This document shows, piece by piece, positions 33,045 to 45,095 of a stretch of DNA of 64,000 nt (the stretch's first letter is position 1; every line of letters begins with the position of its first letter). The stretch spans positions 5,518,001-5,582,000 of the forward strand of contig WWBZ02000001.1 in NCBI GenBank assembly GCA_011503125.2, given 5' to 3'. The notes beneath the pieces are model-generated. The model was not told where the DNA came from, searched no databases, and saw nothing but the letters and a program-made list of their open reading frames with translations. This stretch comes from Botryosphaeria dothidea. Lineage: Eukaryota > Ascomycota > Dothideomycetes > Botryosphaeriales > Botryosphaeriaceae. The position numbers were made by a program, and so were the translations under genes.

Positions 33045-34998
33045 TCATCTCCAATTGCCCTGGCTCAGTTTGAGCAGACCTTCCACGCAGCCTAGTTCTT
33101 CGCCACTTGAGACGCTCGTCCTCTGGCTGTGGCCACCTGCGCCCCCCATGAACGCGCGGATTTCGTCGTCATCTTCCGGGTCACTAGTGAGGTTGCCTTG
33201 CAACCTCGTATGTGACGTGGACTTCCATCCCTTTTCACGATCCATCATAGCCCCAAGGCTGGTGTTTGTGCTGAGAATATTGGTGTTCTCGCCCAAGACT
33301 TTGCGACGTGATTGCGCCGGCTGATGTATGGAGGCCGGCTGCTTGGTACGACGCAAGCTAGCGCCAGGAACACCCGGCTCCCAGTTCTCTTTGTCAGACT
33401 CGGTCTGCGGGATTTCAAAGCCATCGTCATCAGTTCCCTTAGCTCTGACTGATTGACTCTTCTTCAATGGAGATCTGTTGGCAGGAACAGGTTTCCCCCC
33501 CTGAAGGCGTCCTTGAGACGAAGATGAGCGTGATAGCGGAGGTCTGTGAGTGCTCTTCCCATCGAGCTTGATACGCTTTGCTGAGCTTTGAGGCAGAAGC
33601 TGGGCATTACGCTTGTTGGTGTTCAACTTCAAAGCTCCTCTGCTCGTAGAGCGAATGAGTCCAATGGCATCCGCTGCAGATCCGCTGCCCTCTTGGTTTG
33701 CCTTCTCAGTCAGCGAGTTCCTTGCGTCGCTGTCGCACCAGAATTCCCAAGCTCTCGAATCGCGCGAACGTCCCGAGAAAGATCGCTGGATGCCCTGGGG
33801 CGATTGAGCCTCTTTCAGCCGATCGTTCAATGCAGCCGCACTATAGCTGCGTCGGAGACCCTCAGACCTCTCAGTCACTGGAGCGGGAGTTGGCTGAGAC
33901 CTAGGGGGCGATGGAGAGTCTTCACTAGTGATGACTCTCGCTTTTCCATCTTCAGTCATCGAGAGTCGTACAAACGAGCTGGACTTCTTCAGAGTACGGG
34001 CGGGCGCTTGCTCTTGTGACGATGGCGCAGAGCCAAAATACTCTACGGCTGACTCTTCGTATCGAGCAAAGGACTGACTACGACGATTCGCAAGGTAGCC
34101 GATGCCCTGTCGCTGGCTTTCCTGCGAAGACGGCATAGGCTGTGAGCTCCCGAGTTCGATAGCTGCATCCACATTAGGCTGGGCTTGGTTTTCCTGGATC
34201 TCTGCAGTTGCAATGGCGTTTTGAGACTCAGTGTCTGTGTTCTCCGAAGACAGAGACACCTTATCCTCAGTTGCAGTCTCGCCGCCAGCAGTTGGAGACT
34301 TGTCGCCGGAAGCGCTCTGGCTACTTGATGAGCTGTCCTCCGCTGCCGTTGCTTCCCTATCATGTTGTTCTTGTTCGCGTTCCTCGGTCTCGTCCGAGTT
34401 GGGGGCGGAAGAGGAGAATTCCGGGTTTTGGTCATGGGAGCTAGATTGTAGATGCGACTGTATTTCGTGCGGATCGAGCGGCTTAGATTTCCGACGCGTG
34501 TTTTGGCGGCGGTTTTGGAACCAGATCTACTTGTGCGTTAAGTTAGAGTGGCGTTGTAGATGGATGGCCCATGCGGGGATCCCTACCTGAACCTCCTTCT
34601 CGCCAAGAGCAACGCGCTTCACGATCTCGAGACGCGCTGTCTTGTCTGGTTTGTTGTTTCGCTGGTACTCGGCCTCCAAAATCTTCTGGTCTTCGGGACT
34701 ATAGCGCGTCGTGGGGCGTCAGCGTGATCTGTATAGGGTAGGAAGCCGTTCGAGTTGGCGTCCTGGCGCGGCCACTTGACGCGTCTCGCACTGGCAATAC
34801 GCCAAGCAACACCGCAAAAGGAATATCGTACCTTGTTCGTCTTCTCTTCTGGCGAGCAAGAGGCTTGTTGTCGACATCCGGCGGGAGATTGCGCTTGACG
34901 GTCTCTGGAGAGTGGTTCAGGAAAGCAAGGCTGCCGGAAGGAGAACCTGACAGCGCGACCGCGTGTGCAGGTGGGGTGGTAGAGCCGGAATCGCTCAT
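33045..34998 (-). CDS. Homeodomain transcription factor, Yox1-like
   Basis: Three exons on the minus strand: 34998-34832, 34698-34587 and 34526-33045; introns of 133 and 60 nt; 586 residues. The homeodomain lies at about residues 50-110 and is assembled from all three exons: QKRRRT, SPEDQKILEAEYQRNNKPDK, ARLEIVKRVALGEKEVQ and IWFQNRRQNTRRKSK. The recognition helix WFQNRRQNTRRKS is complete. The rest is long, Ser/Gln/Glu-rich and probably disordered, with many SP/TP sites (for example NRSPLKKSQSVRAKG) that suit cyclin-dependent kinase control, and a tail reading EGLLKLSQGNWR. Budding and fission yeast Yox1 repress MBF/Mcm1-dependent cell-cycle genes. The call rests on the homeodomain; orthology to Yox1 is inferred. 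An ACGCGT box lies 312 nt upstream, another in intron 1. Confidence 0.86.
34779..34784. promoter_or_regulatory. ACGCGT (MCB-like) in intron 1 of the Yox1-like gene
   Basis: Perfect hexamer inside the first intron. It could be chance, but it lies near a second copy upstream of the start. Confidence 0.3.
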
Positions 34999-37420
34999 GG
35001 CGACGGGCAAGAGTCCGCAAGGTCGAATAGAAAGGCAAAGAGTTGGCGCGGGGGCAGAGGATGAGGAGGGTGTTGGTGTGACAGCCCGTATGGCGAGGCG
35101 TCGCGCGTCGTGGAGGAGCGCGTCGAGAACCGATCGGATCGCCGGGGCCATGACGAACTCACGAACCCTAACACAACCACGCACTCGGCAATTGCACCAA
35201 AATCCAACACTTTGCGAGCCAGACACAGCAGTCTCAAGCCCGGTATTCGTTCTGCATTACTCTCAATTGCATTCTGCCATCCCGCTGCCGGTTTTCCAGC
35301 GCTACCGATACGCGTTTGCACGTGAGTCGCCACGCGCGGGGTGAGCCCTCTGCAGACCATCGCGCGTCCCCGCCTTTACGGACGTGTTGGTGCTACACCG
35401 TCTGGTGCTCTCGCGGCAGAGGCGCGACTCGTGCGCGTTTTGTACCTCAGCCCTACATGTTGAGCCGGCCCAGTCCGCGGACCGCTCTTTACACTCTTTT
35501 TCGGGACATGTTACCACAACGGATATGGATCGAGTGGGACGGCATGAGGCAACGGTCCAGGCAGCAAGCGCCTTGGCCATCGAGACGTGATGCGTAAGAC
35601 CGGGGGAATATCCCCCCCGTGCCCTCTCCGAACGAGCCTCACCGGACACTTGCGGTGGCATGTGGCCTCTCTGTCTCCTAGTTCTCACAAATCTTGTTCA
35701 TTAATCCATTGGCTTATCTGCGCGTCTTCTGTCGACCTCTACTGTACCTGAATCAGTCTTTTGCCTCTCATCTCACAGCAGCTTAGGCAGACGTCTTGGG
35801 TGTGCGAAGTCACTCCGCCCTTCCGTCCTGGACATGCTGACCTCGCATTCCGATTCGGCCCTTTCTTACCGGACTCTTAGATTCAATTTGTGCTACAGCC
35901 TCCTACAGCCGGTGATCTTCTCTGGATATACCCCTGCTTATTCGTAAGAAAACTCCGTCTCCGGAATATTGGCCACTTTGACTTCTTGAGCCTCCCCGCT
36001 GTAAGCAGCGTGCGTGTATCGTCATTGGACCCTTCTTTGCTCGGTGATTTTACGCTTTTCTTTTTCCTTCGCTTCTCTTGACACACTTCTCAAACGGTAG
36101 GGCTGTGGCAGGCTGCAGCGGCGAGAGGAGACACCGAGATTCTCTGGGTCTACTGCCGATCAAGAGGCTACTGCTGCCACAATCACCGCTAGTGGCGTCG
36201 TGGGCCACGACTGCGGTCCAGTCTTCCTAGCCCCGTTCACCCGGTCATCAGGTCATGCCGTGGTCACGGACTTTTGCTCTTAAGGGCATCTTGCAGCTTC
36301 ATTGGTTGCCTGTAGTTCAGCCTCCAAGAGAGTATGAGTGTGTAGTAGGGATTCACCTCCAAATTTCCTCCCCTTGTCCTAATCAGCAACCAATTAGGAG
36401 TAATATGCTACATTCTAGTCCACCCTCCACCGTCGTACGGACATTTCGACCCCACGCGGCCTGAACAGCGTTGATACCGCAACGGCCGGATATTTTTACC
36501 ACCATAGATTTTAAGGCTGAAGCATACGTACGCCTCCTCCGCGGTCCGCCTGGGGCCATTTTCTGAACTCAGTTGGTGGTACTACTTCGTTGGTAGTAGG
36601 AGTTTTGGTTGCGGCAACTGTCCCTGACTCAGGCAGAAGCCACAGAGTTCCATGGATTCTTGACAACCGAGAAGCCACATGAACTATTCCTGGCGGGACC
36701 ACCGCGGCCGCGGGATTTCCAGAACCCAGATTGCCGGAATTCGCCTCCTGAACCCTTGTGAACGTGGCCGTGGGATATTACAAGCTGCAGCACAAAATGT
36801 CTCGGTCAATTCTGAGCCAACCACCACGGAGATCCAGCTCGAGCTGCTGAAACGCACCTTGTGCCTACGTTCGTTACCACTCAGTAGTGGGACCACAAAC
36901 CCAGGCAACAGCAGCTCCATGTTTCCTCTAGAGCTCCATCGACGCCTGTAAGTGGATCCTCGAAAGTGCCACCCTAGGCGGAGGCTCTCTTGTTCTGTCC
37001 TTTCGGGAGTGTCTGTTTCATTCCCCGAAGGCTTCTGCTGAGCAGGGTATCAAATACAACACTGGCCTCGCCAGCCCCTTGTTGACTGACATATACAGCT
37101 CAACACCCGCTCCCCAATCACTGACTATCGGCCGATCTCGGCCGTGAGAACACGGTGAGATAATACCTTCAATGGGTTGTCACATGCAGCTACCTTGCGA
37201 TCGTTGAGGCAGTGGCATACCCCGTGAGTCAAGCATTTTGGGCGGCCTCAAGGTCCTCTTTCCTGGATTGGAGTGGTAATCGTGGGTGGCAGCCAAGCAT
37301 CTACAGCAGATCTTTCTTTGCGTGTGATGGGAAGAGAGGCTCAGCTATTTAATCCGAAAACCACCACTCTGGAACTGCAACGTTCTCTCCACACCCATCA
37401 GTCAATCAATCTTACGCATC
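34999..37420. other. Intergenic region between the Yox1-like and NmrA-like genes
   Basis: The two genes diverge across 2.4 kb, so both promoters are here. A stop-free minus-strand stretch of about 90 codons at 36511-36777 (containing PPGIVHVASRLSRIHGTLW) has a plausible composition, but no start or splice context that I trust. Otherwise I see no gene. TATTTAA about 75 nt before 37421 may be the NmrA-like TATA box. Confidence 0.45.
35310..35315. promoter_or_regulatory. ACGCGT (MCB) upstream of the Yox1-like gene
   Basis: Perfect MluI cell-cycle box 312 nt upstream of the start codon. In yeasts YOX1 is itself an MBF/SBF target, so the site fits, but one hexamer alone is weak evidence. Confidence 0.4.
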
Positions 37421-38841
37421 ATGCGCATCGCAGTCGCAGGAACCAGCGGCCTGGCGCAGCTCATCGCACACTACGTTCGAGAAGAGACAAGCCACCAGCT
37501 TGTTCTACTCTCAAGGAGGGTAAGTGTCCCCTTTGTCCCGCTGTTCGTGTTGCTTTCACATCACCGCAATCCACGCTGGCTCGTGCGAAGACATGGAAAG
37601 TGATTCACATGGCACAAGTGCTCCTGAAGTAAGGGACGGCTCTGAAAGCCAGATGTTTGGTCCAAGTTCAAGTCCTTGTCTGGATTAAACTTGTGTCTGG
37701 CGGTCGAAACCTACCCCTCCCGCTCTTGATCTCAACGTGGCACGAGGCTGGACGTTATCGTCCATCTTCTGCCACATTTGCGGGACTCCTTCAGGGATCA
37801 CCTTGGTCTTGTGCATACCGCCGGGGTTCTTATTCGGCCTCTTCCCGCACGCCGTCAGCGCTGCTTCAGAAGCATCCCCCCTCCAAGACTCGTCCTCTCG
37901 TAATCGTTTCATTACCGAGCTTTATAGTTCTGCGGGCACAGAAGGCTGACCTGCTCCAGGCGCAACCAAATCTCGAAACGCGGGGCAACCAGATCCAGGT
38001 TGTTGATTACGACGACCTCAACTCACTTGAGCATGCTCTCGCAGGAATCGACATCATCATCTCAACCGTCAGTGGAGCCCCACAGCTAGCTCTAATCAAG
38101 GCCGCAGTCAATGCTGGAGTGCGTCGTTTCGCACCCGCCGAATTCGAGGGCCGCCCCTCCCTGCGACAGGATAATGATCCTTTAGACCGTGGCAGGGCCT
38201 CCGCCTTGGCCTACTTGGAACATTACCGGCAATACTTTGAAGCGACGACCGTTTTTGTCTGCGGTGTCCTCTATGAGCGCTTCCAGCCAGGCGGCTTGGC
38301 TGCCGGCCGCATCGGCGCCTCGACTGGCTTGTCGCAAGAGGGCAACTTCATTCTGGACCTTCGGTACATGACCGCTCAAGTGCCTGCGTACGACTCGACG
38401 AACCAGCCGTCCTACCTCTGCATGACGGCGGCTCAGGATGCTGCACGGCTGGTCGTAGCCGCTCTTGACATGCCCACTTGGCCGCGGGAGTTCCGGATGT
38501 ACGGAGAAAGACTCAAGGCTTATGATCTAGTTTCTATCGCTCGAAGTGTTCGAGGTGAGACTTATACCGTGGTGTGAATACCTTCGGAACCACCGGGAAC
38601 TGACGCTGCCATAACAGACCGGGAATTCTACACAGAGCCGACGGTCGAGAGCTCTCAGACGCTGAGGTACCAAGCAGCAATTGCGACAACCTCAGCCGAC
38701 CAAATCAGGCTGTACGACCTTGCTGCAACCGCCGATGGTCAATACGACTTCAGCGATCCAAACCTAAACAGTTACTTCCCTCACATTCGCATGACCCGTT
38801 TTCGGGACTGGCTTGCAGCAGCTTGGGCCGGTGTCCCTTGA
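37421..38841 (+). CDS. NmrA-like / isoflavone-reductase-like NAD(P)-binding protein
   Basis: Three exons: 37421-37519, 37960-38554 and 38618-38841; 305 residues. Exon 1 encodes the first Rossmann strand and glycine motif, MRIAVAGTSGLAQLIAHYV. Exon 2 continues with GNQIQVVDYDDLNSLEHAL, IDIIISTVSGAPQLALIKAA and GVRRFAPAEFEG, the usual order in NmrA-like reductases and sensors. Exon 3 joins at SVR-DREFYTEPTVESS and ends MTRFRDWLAAAWAGVP. Such proteins are either small-molecule reductases or redox sensors of the NmrA type; the sequence does not settle which. Intron 1 is unusually long (440 nt), and the exon-2 frame stays open for about 300 nt into it, so the exact 5' edge of exon 2 is less certain than the rest. 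It has no obvious partner genes and does not look like part of a biosynthetic cluster. Confidence 0.84.
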
Positions 38842-40086
38842 TGCTGGGAACACCACAAGGGACGTCAAAGGCTAAATGACAATTTATTGATTGGAGGGGC
38901 TGTTGCCTGTTCCACAGTAGTCATTTGAATTTTGGTGAAAGGATGTAGGCGCATCCATCGGGGTGAGCGGCTGCTTGTTGCGCATAAGTGGATCAGGCAG
39001 CATTTTCGGTACGTACTTTATGGTACTTTGACGCAAATCGACATGGAGTAAGAGGTCAGGTTTGTGGCATAGGCTTCTTGCCAAATCTCAGCTTGGTTCC
39101 AGATTTTATTTCATTCTTAGCATGTTTTTAACAACTAGATTGCTATCAGTGCGGTATAACAGATTGGTCCCAGAACCCAAACATGTTGCGGAATGTCTCC
39201 AATCGTGAAACGTCTTGAAGGGATGCCTTGGTCTACAGTGAGCTGGAAACGCGACCTGCCTGATTGTGAATAGAACAAATACATTTGCCACCTCCTTTGC
39301 TCATATCCCAAGGCAGCAAGATGCAGTGATGTTCAGGGACGGACAGGCAAATGGCCGATCGCAGGGAGTTACACAAGGGTCAAGGCTACGAGAGAGGCTT
39401 TCGGTGCGTTCACCAGTATGGCCAGATTAGTCTTATGCCGCGGGATTCAAGCAAGCTTGTGTCACGGTCAGCTGTGCCTGAGGCTGGTTCGCTCAGATAG
39501 CTCCGGCTGAAGCCACGATACGAGGCACCCCTTCAGTGACGCAGTGAGGCGGATGGATGCCGTAATGTTCGCGAGTCCCCTCTGGGCAACCATGGAGCAA
39601 ATTCCATCCTTGTGGAGGCGATTTGCGTCATAATCAAGAAGGTCTGGGCTGGGAGCAGATAGCACGGAGCCGCAGTCAAGACGGAAATTGCGCAACAGCA
39701 GCAGGGCGACGGCGCCCGGCCAGGAAGCCGATGATCCAAAGGGCGATGGGCTTTCCTGAATCTTCGATCTCTGGCACCTTGGTTGTCTGTCCTGTTGCAC
39801 ATCAGCGCGGAGGTGGGGCGGCGGGCGGACGGCCGTTGGAGCGATTGCGCGTGTCTGATGTCATATGCCGCCCCACCACGTTTTTGGAAACTGCCCCTCT
39901 GATGACGCTCCCAACGGCGGCATGCTACAAAAAATATAAAAAATATCGACTGCTCTCTCACCAATTCCTTCTTGATCCATTACTCTTCACACAACTCACT
40001 TTTGATACCCCAAGTTTGCAACTTTGATCAAACCAACAATCAACTTTCTACAAACTCACGACCTCAACTTCCAAAACACCGCCAAC
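38842..40086. other. Intergenic region before the first LEA-like gene
   Basis: No supported gene. A TATA-like stretch (ATATAAAAAATA, about 39933-39944) lies roughly 150 nt before the ATG at 40087 and should belong to that gene's promoter. Confidence 0.5.
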
Positions 40087-40501
40087 ATGACCATCGCCAA
40101 CAACGTGTAAGTTATAATCCACCACCTGTATTTCGACCTCTGGAATGCGCAAGCTACACAACCGAGCATTAATGCTAACATCACATAGCCCCGTCACTGG
40201 TGTCGACAGCGCCAACCCCAAGACCGTTGAGGAGCGCAAGGCCGAGCTGCCTCTTCCCGACCAGCCTCCCACGTCGTCTGACTGGCAATCGGCGGACGCT
40301 CGCAACGTCAACGTCAGCTCCGGCGGAGTTTCCGGCGACATCTCGCACGGCAACGGCTCTGAGGCTCTCCGTGAGCCCGCCACCAACGACCAGAGCATCA
40401 ACGTCGGCAGGACGGCCAAGGACGGCCTCAGCGGCCTCCCCAACGACGCTGTTACCGGCGACAAGAGGGGCCACAGCAACACTGCAGAGACCAGGAAGTA
40501 A
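40087..40501 (+). CDS. Small hydrophilic cysteine-free protein, LEA-like
   Basis: Two exons, 40087-40106 and 40189-40501, with an 82-nt intron; 110 residues. The first exon encodes only MTIANN plus part of a valine; the 20-nt exon, the GTAAGT donor and the preceding TATA box make it credible. The protein is rich in Asn, Ser, Gly, Asp and Ala, has no cysteine and no hydrophobic segment (for example SSGGVSGDISHGNGSEALRE), so it is probably unfolded in solution. Such composition is typical of desiccation or stress hydrophilins. I do not recognise a defined family. The next gene downstream has a similar composition and the same arrangement of a tiny first exon plus one main exon. Confidence 0.7.
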
Positions 40502-41248
40502 AGCAGTGCGGAGATAACCAAGTGAAAAATTTCTTTGATAGCCATTGACTGGTTCTTCTGCACCTTTTGCAGCTATTACAGCTTGGAGTCTTTTCAAGGC
40601 GAAAATGGGTGCATACTGCGTATTATAGATATCATGGCATAAAATCAATTGCACGATTGACGACAAATTTTACTTCCGTCAAACCGTTCAAGAATATGAT
40701 CTGTAGTGGATACAGCATGATATAGTGAATAAATCTCGAGAGTTTAGCGGAGGATATGTTTAGGTCAATAAGCTTTCACATTTGTGACAGCTTGAAGATT
40801 AGGCACAAACGATGTGGCCGCCACTCGTCTGTCTTCGGATGAGTTCGTCAGGGTTCAAAGTATGGAAGGAAATCGAATTCTGTAAATTACCATTCTGAAA
40901 TCCTGTCCAAGCAGTGAAATGCGTGATTTCGGTGGTAAGCGGCCGATCGGTAGGCTATGCGGGGTGGAGCGCGTTCGTCGATAGTGCACCATCCTGCCGC
41001 AATCGCGCGCGGGAGGTAGGCCTCCACCAATCGATGCGATCGATGCACATTGTTACGTCATTGTAGAAGGGGTTTCCACTTGCCTCTCGAGCGACATATA
41101 TTTCTCCCCTCCAAGCTCTTGCCCCTCTTCTTCATCACAGCAACTCTGCACACCAACTGCTTCGACCACAACACCGTCCAATTTCTGGACCTTCGCTTTA
41201 CTCACACATTCTTGCGATCTTCGAATTATTACTTACCACAAAAGCACC
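40502..41248. other. Intergenic region between the two LEA-like genes
   Basis: No gene seen. ACATATATTT at about 41094 lies roughly 150 nt before the next ATG and may be its TATA box. CCCCT/AGGGG stress-element-like pentamers occur in the last 200 nt (around 41068 and 41106-41127). Confidence 0.5.
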
Positions 41249-42030
41249 ATGTCTTCTTCCGCTGGTCAGAAGGTACGTTAGCAGCATTCAGATTACTTTC
41301 TCCAGGCTCGGAGCGTGTGCCAATTTCTCTGCATTCGCAGCATTGAAATCTTCTCCAGAGCTTCCCGTCATACGCAACCGTGTTTCTGAAGCGATAAGAT
41401 CGTCAAGCAGGCAGGAGCTGACCTAGCAATTAGGTCACCGACCCCACCGCTCAGATCGCCGAGGGCACTGGCGTCGTCGCCAATGATTCCCTTGCTGGCG
41501 AGTCCATTAAGAACGAAGGCTCTTTTGGAGCTGGCAACCCCAAGGCTGGCGTGATGGCGCAGTCTAGCACTGGCCTGACGACCAACACCACCGACACTTC
41601 AGCCGCCCGCACTCTCAATTCTGCGCCGGACGCTGAGTCGCGCAATACTCAGCAGGAGTGGAGCGAGCAGTCTCAACTGAACGCTGGAATCGGCCTCGGA
41701 AAGGATGCTGGGAAGGGACCTACCTACAACACTCTGGACGCCAGCGAAGCCTCCAACGTCGATGTGGCCCCCACGGCCTTCAGCGCTGGTAGGCTGCACG
41801 AGAAGGACCAGAAGCCAAAGGGAAAGGACCTTACCGAAGGTGACATTCCTGACAACGCACCCAACGCCAGCTTCAACGGCGAGATCGGTACGATGAAGGA
41901 TCCCGGTCGTGTTGCAGAGCAGGGCTTCCAGAGGCATGCGCAGCAGAGTGGTGTCGATGCGACGGCACCTAAGGACAAAACTGTCACGGGCGACCACCCG
42001 TACTCTGCTTTGAGCGACACATCGGCTTAG
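41249..42030 (+). CDS. Hydrophilic cysteine-free protein, LEA-like
   Basis: Two exons, 41249-41272 and 41434-42030, with a 161-nt intron; 206 residues. Exon 1 encodes MSSSAGQK only. The rest is Gly/Ala/Ser/Thr/Asn/Asp-rich without cysteine or any hydrophobic stretch (ESIKNEGSFGAGNPKAG; GEIGTMKDPGRVAEQGFQRH), so an intrinsically disordered stress protein is likely. No established domain was recognised. It may be a distant relative or functional partner of the 110-residue protein 750 bp upstream: composition, lack of cysteine and gene structure agree, but I see no convincing alignment. Confidence 0.75.
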
Positions 42031-42459
42031 AGATGGAGTAGGAGACGGTACGGAGTAATGATTATGACATGACCTGTATTATAACAGTGAGCCAGATGCT
42101 TTAGCAATTGCCAGGGTTTCCGAGTCTAAAAATAGAATTTATCGTCTGAACTTCGTGAGCGTGTTTTGGATCAATGCTTTGTGAAGACGCGGGCATCAAT
42201 CTTGAGGATGTTTCAACTTTGTCGAGGTCGTCAGAAGCTTTGTCGCGGGCGGGGCGGAGGTGCGAGCGCTTGCGGAAGTAACGATGCGGCGACTCGCGGC
42301 ACAGGCCAATGCGGACCCTCGCTCCGGCGAAGCTGAGGTGGCCTCTTTCGACCGAGCATTGCGCGCGCATCCTCGACTGCTCCCCAATTGCTATTCTCTC
42401 GCCCTCTCCACTTTCTTTCCGCCGCTCCATGTAGCAGTCGCTGAACTGAAGCTGCTAGC
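42031..42459. other. Intergenic region upstream of erv41
   Basis: Contains the LEA-like gene's 3' untranslated region and the erv41 promoter. No gene seen. Confidence 0.5.
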
Positions 42460-43767
42460 ATGAACGGCTTCGCGGATCACGGCCTCTCCGAGGACGCCTT
42501 CGCTCCCAAGGGAGCCCTCGAGGCATTTGATGCTTTCCGTACGTCCAACCCTCGATTCCCCCAAGCCTCGCCACCTCGTCCCGCGCATGCACGGCGCCCC
42601 GCGCCTCTTGCGCTGCCTGTGCCTGTATTGGTGCAAAGAATTGGACTGCTATAATTCCACGTTCACGCGACTAACCCAGCCTTGCAGCCAAAACGAAGAA
42701 GACGTACCTCCAGCAGACTGCCCAGGGCGCAAACTGGACACTCCTCCTGATAGTAACATGCGTATGGCTCGCGATCACGGAGACTCAGCGGTGGTGGATA
42801 GGCGACACGTCGCACTCGTTCAGCGTCGAGAAGGGAGTCGGACACGAAATGCAGATCAACCTGGACGTTGTGGTGGCCATGCGCTGTAGGGACTTGCACG
42901 TCAATATCCAGGACGCCTCGGGCGACCGCATCCTCGCTGGCGTTGCGCTGTCCAAGGACGACACGCGCTGGCAACAGTGGACCGAGAAGAACAAGAAGGT
43001 TCACAAGCTGGAGCGCAGCCAGGGACAGAAGCGATACGAGGAGGAAGACGTGCACGACTATCTGGGCGCGAGCAAGTCGAGGAAGTTCCCCAAGACTCCG
43101 CGGTATAGGGGCGTGCCGGACGCGTGCCGTGTCTACGGCAGCCTTGACGCGAACAGAGTCCAGGGAGACTTCCACATCACGGCGAGGGGTCACGGATACA
43201 TGGAGTTTGGCGAACATTTGGATCACAACCGTAAGCGGCCAACACGCCTGAATTCGACGATGTCTGTTACTGACAAATGTGCGCGCAGAGTTCAACTTCT
43301 CGCACCAGATCAACGAGCTCTCTTTCGGCCCCTACTATCCCTCGCTCACCAACCCGCTCGACTACACGCGCGCCGTGACGCCAACGCCTGATGATCACTT
43401 CTACAAGTTCCAGTACTATCTGTCGGTCGTTCCGACTGTGTACACGGACAACAGCCATACCATTATCACCAACCAATATGCTGTGACTGAGCAGTCTCAC
43501 AGCGTGCCTGAAACTTCGGTACCCGGCGTCTTCGTCAAGTTCGACATTGAGCCGATCAAGCTCACCATTTCCGAATACAACGGCGGATTTTTGGCTCTAC
43601 TGATACGCCTGGTCAACGTGGTCAGCGGTGTTATGGTGGCAGGAGGTTGGTGCTTCAGAGTCGGCGAGGCGCTCATGGACTTCTATGGCAAGAGGAAGAG
43701 CCGCGGCGACGGGCTTGGTGTGCTGCATGGAAGGACACCGAGCATGGATGAGAAGCGCAGCATTTAG
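42460..43767 (+). CDS. erv41: COPII vesicle protein Erv41 (ERGIC2 type)
   Basis: Three exons: 42460-42538, 42688-43230 and 43289-43767; introns of 149 and 58 nt; 366 residues. The N-terminal cytosolic part runs into DAF-PKTKKTYLQQTAQGA across the first splice site. The first membrane segment is NWTLLLIVTCVWLAITE, and the luminal domain begins VGHEMQINLDVVVAMRC. The motif ACRVYGSLDANRVQGDFHIT and the join EHLDHN-QFNFSHQINELSFG are typical of Erv41/ERGIC2. A second membrane segment lies near the C-terminus (FLALLIRLVNVVSGVMVAGG). Erv41 forms a complex with Erv46 that cycles between ER and Golgi and retrieves escaped ER proteins. The CxxC-rich luminal region expected of Erv46 is absent, so Erv41 is preferred. 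Confidence 0.93.
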
Positions 43768-45095
43768 GGCGATACTATTTCTGGTGTTTTTGGAGACTAG
43801 GCGGCGTTCTGGGACGGCTTGTGTACAGGGTCCATGTAGGCGATATCCGGTGCAGGGTATATACGGCACTGCCAGTCCATGTGGAGTGCGAGAATTGTTT
43901 GAGATACTGGTTGCTTCTCTCGTATTGGCGCACCTGAACAGAGCGAGACATTGGACTCAGGACTTGCCTGAATAGGCGGCGCGTGAGGCCAGGCGACGAA
44001 CCAATCAGCAGTGGGGAGTTATCGAGGCGGATGACGACGGCGAAAAGCGGGCTGTTTCCGTCAGCTCTCACATCTTTACTTCATCCATTCCACTGCCGTC
44101 TTCAGCAACATCCCTGACGCACGCTCAAGGGTATCTGTTGTCGGTCCGCACACAGGTAAGCCGTCCGCGTTGCCATTACTTTTCTTTTTTGTCGCACCGA
44201 TATCTCTGCGTCTTGCTTGTCAAACCAGCGGCTGCCATCGGCCCTGCGCATCACTCCGCCCCGCCACCCGGTTAGGCTCATGCTGTCCCTTTGATATCGT
44301 CCTGCATATTTTTCCTTTTCGTGACTCAACCAGCCGCATCGACGAAAGCGGCCGGGAGGCACAGTGATCAGGCGGACCAACAAGCTGCCACGCCCGGTCC
44401 ATCGATAATTCGCATTATTCATCCTTCCATCCTTTAACCAAGCGAGCAAGAGGCGGGATCGGCGTGCCCAGAAGCACAGATGTAGGCGCGTGCCTCGTCC
44501 GTACCAAGTGGCGCGCCGCTGCTGGGACCTGCTGCACGTCAACGAGATGGTTACAGCGCCTTGGCCCTTCACTTCTACCTTTCAGGTTTGGGGAGAGGGG
44601 AGTAGACCGGGGACTGGGCCGTTCGAGCCATGTGCGCAGGAGGGATCCCGTTCCTAGCGCTGGTCGGCAGGACTGGTACCCGCGCTCCCGCTACCCTGCA
44701 GCTTATCACGAGGCGCCACAGCCTCACGTTGCGGGACGCCAGTGTGATGGTGGGGGATAGCTACGCGCTTTGTGTACAAGCCTTCGCTGTCATATTTATA
44801 CATGTCCCTGACAGGTCTTCTTTTGCTTTTTTTCTTCTTTTCTTTTTCTTTCTTCGCTGGTATTACGGCGCTTTATATTCCTGCCATTCCAGTTGGTCAA
44901 AACCCTCGCCACTACCAGCCCACACCCCTTTCTTGACCTCGCCGCGCTCTGCTTACTCTTTTCATCAACGGCTTTATTCAAACTTACATCATCTTCTTTC
45001 ACAAACACAAAAAAACCTTCTTCCCGCATTTCTAAACATTCCTACACAACACAAAGCAATTCACCACTTTCGAATCTTTTTGACATCTGAGGAAC
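43768..45095. other. Intergenic region upstream of the amine oxidase
   Basis: No supported gene in 1.3 kb. The last 300 nt are pyrimidine-rich and look like a fungal promoter/leader, with TTTATA-like sequences at about 44799 and 44871. Confidence 0.5.

Noticed and set aside
36511..36777. Minus-strand stop-free stretch of about 90 codons with protein-like composition
   Set aside because: No start codon in good context, an in-frame stop just upstream, and no linked exon or domain found; kept only as a note.
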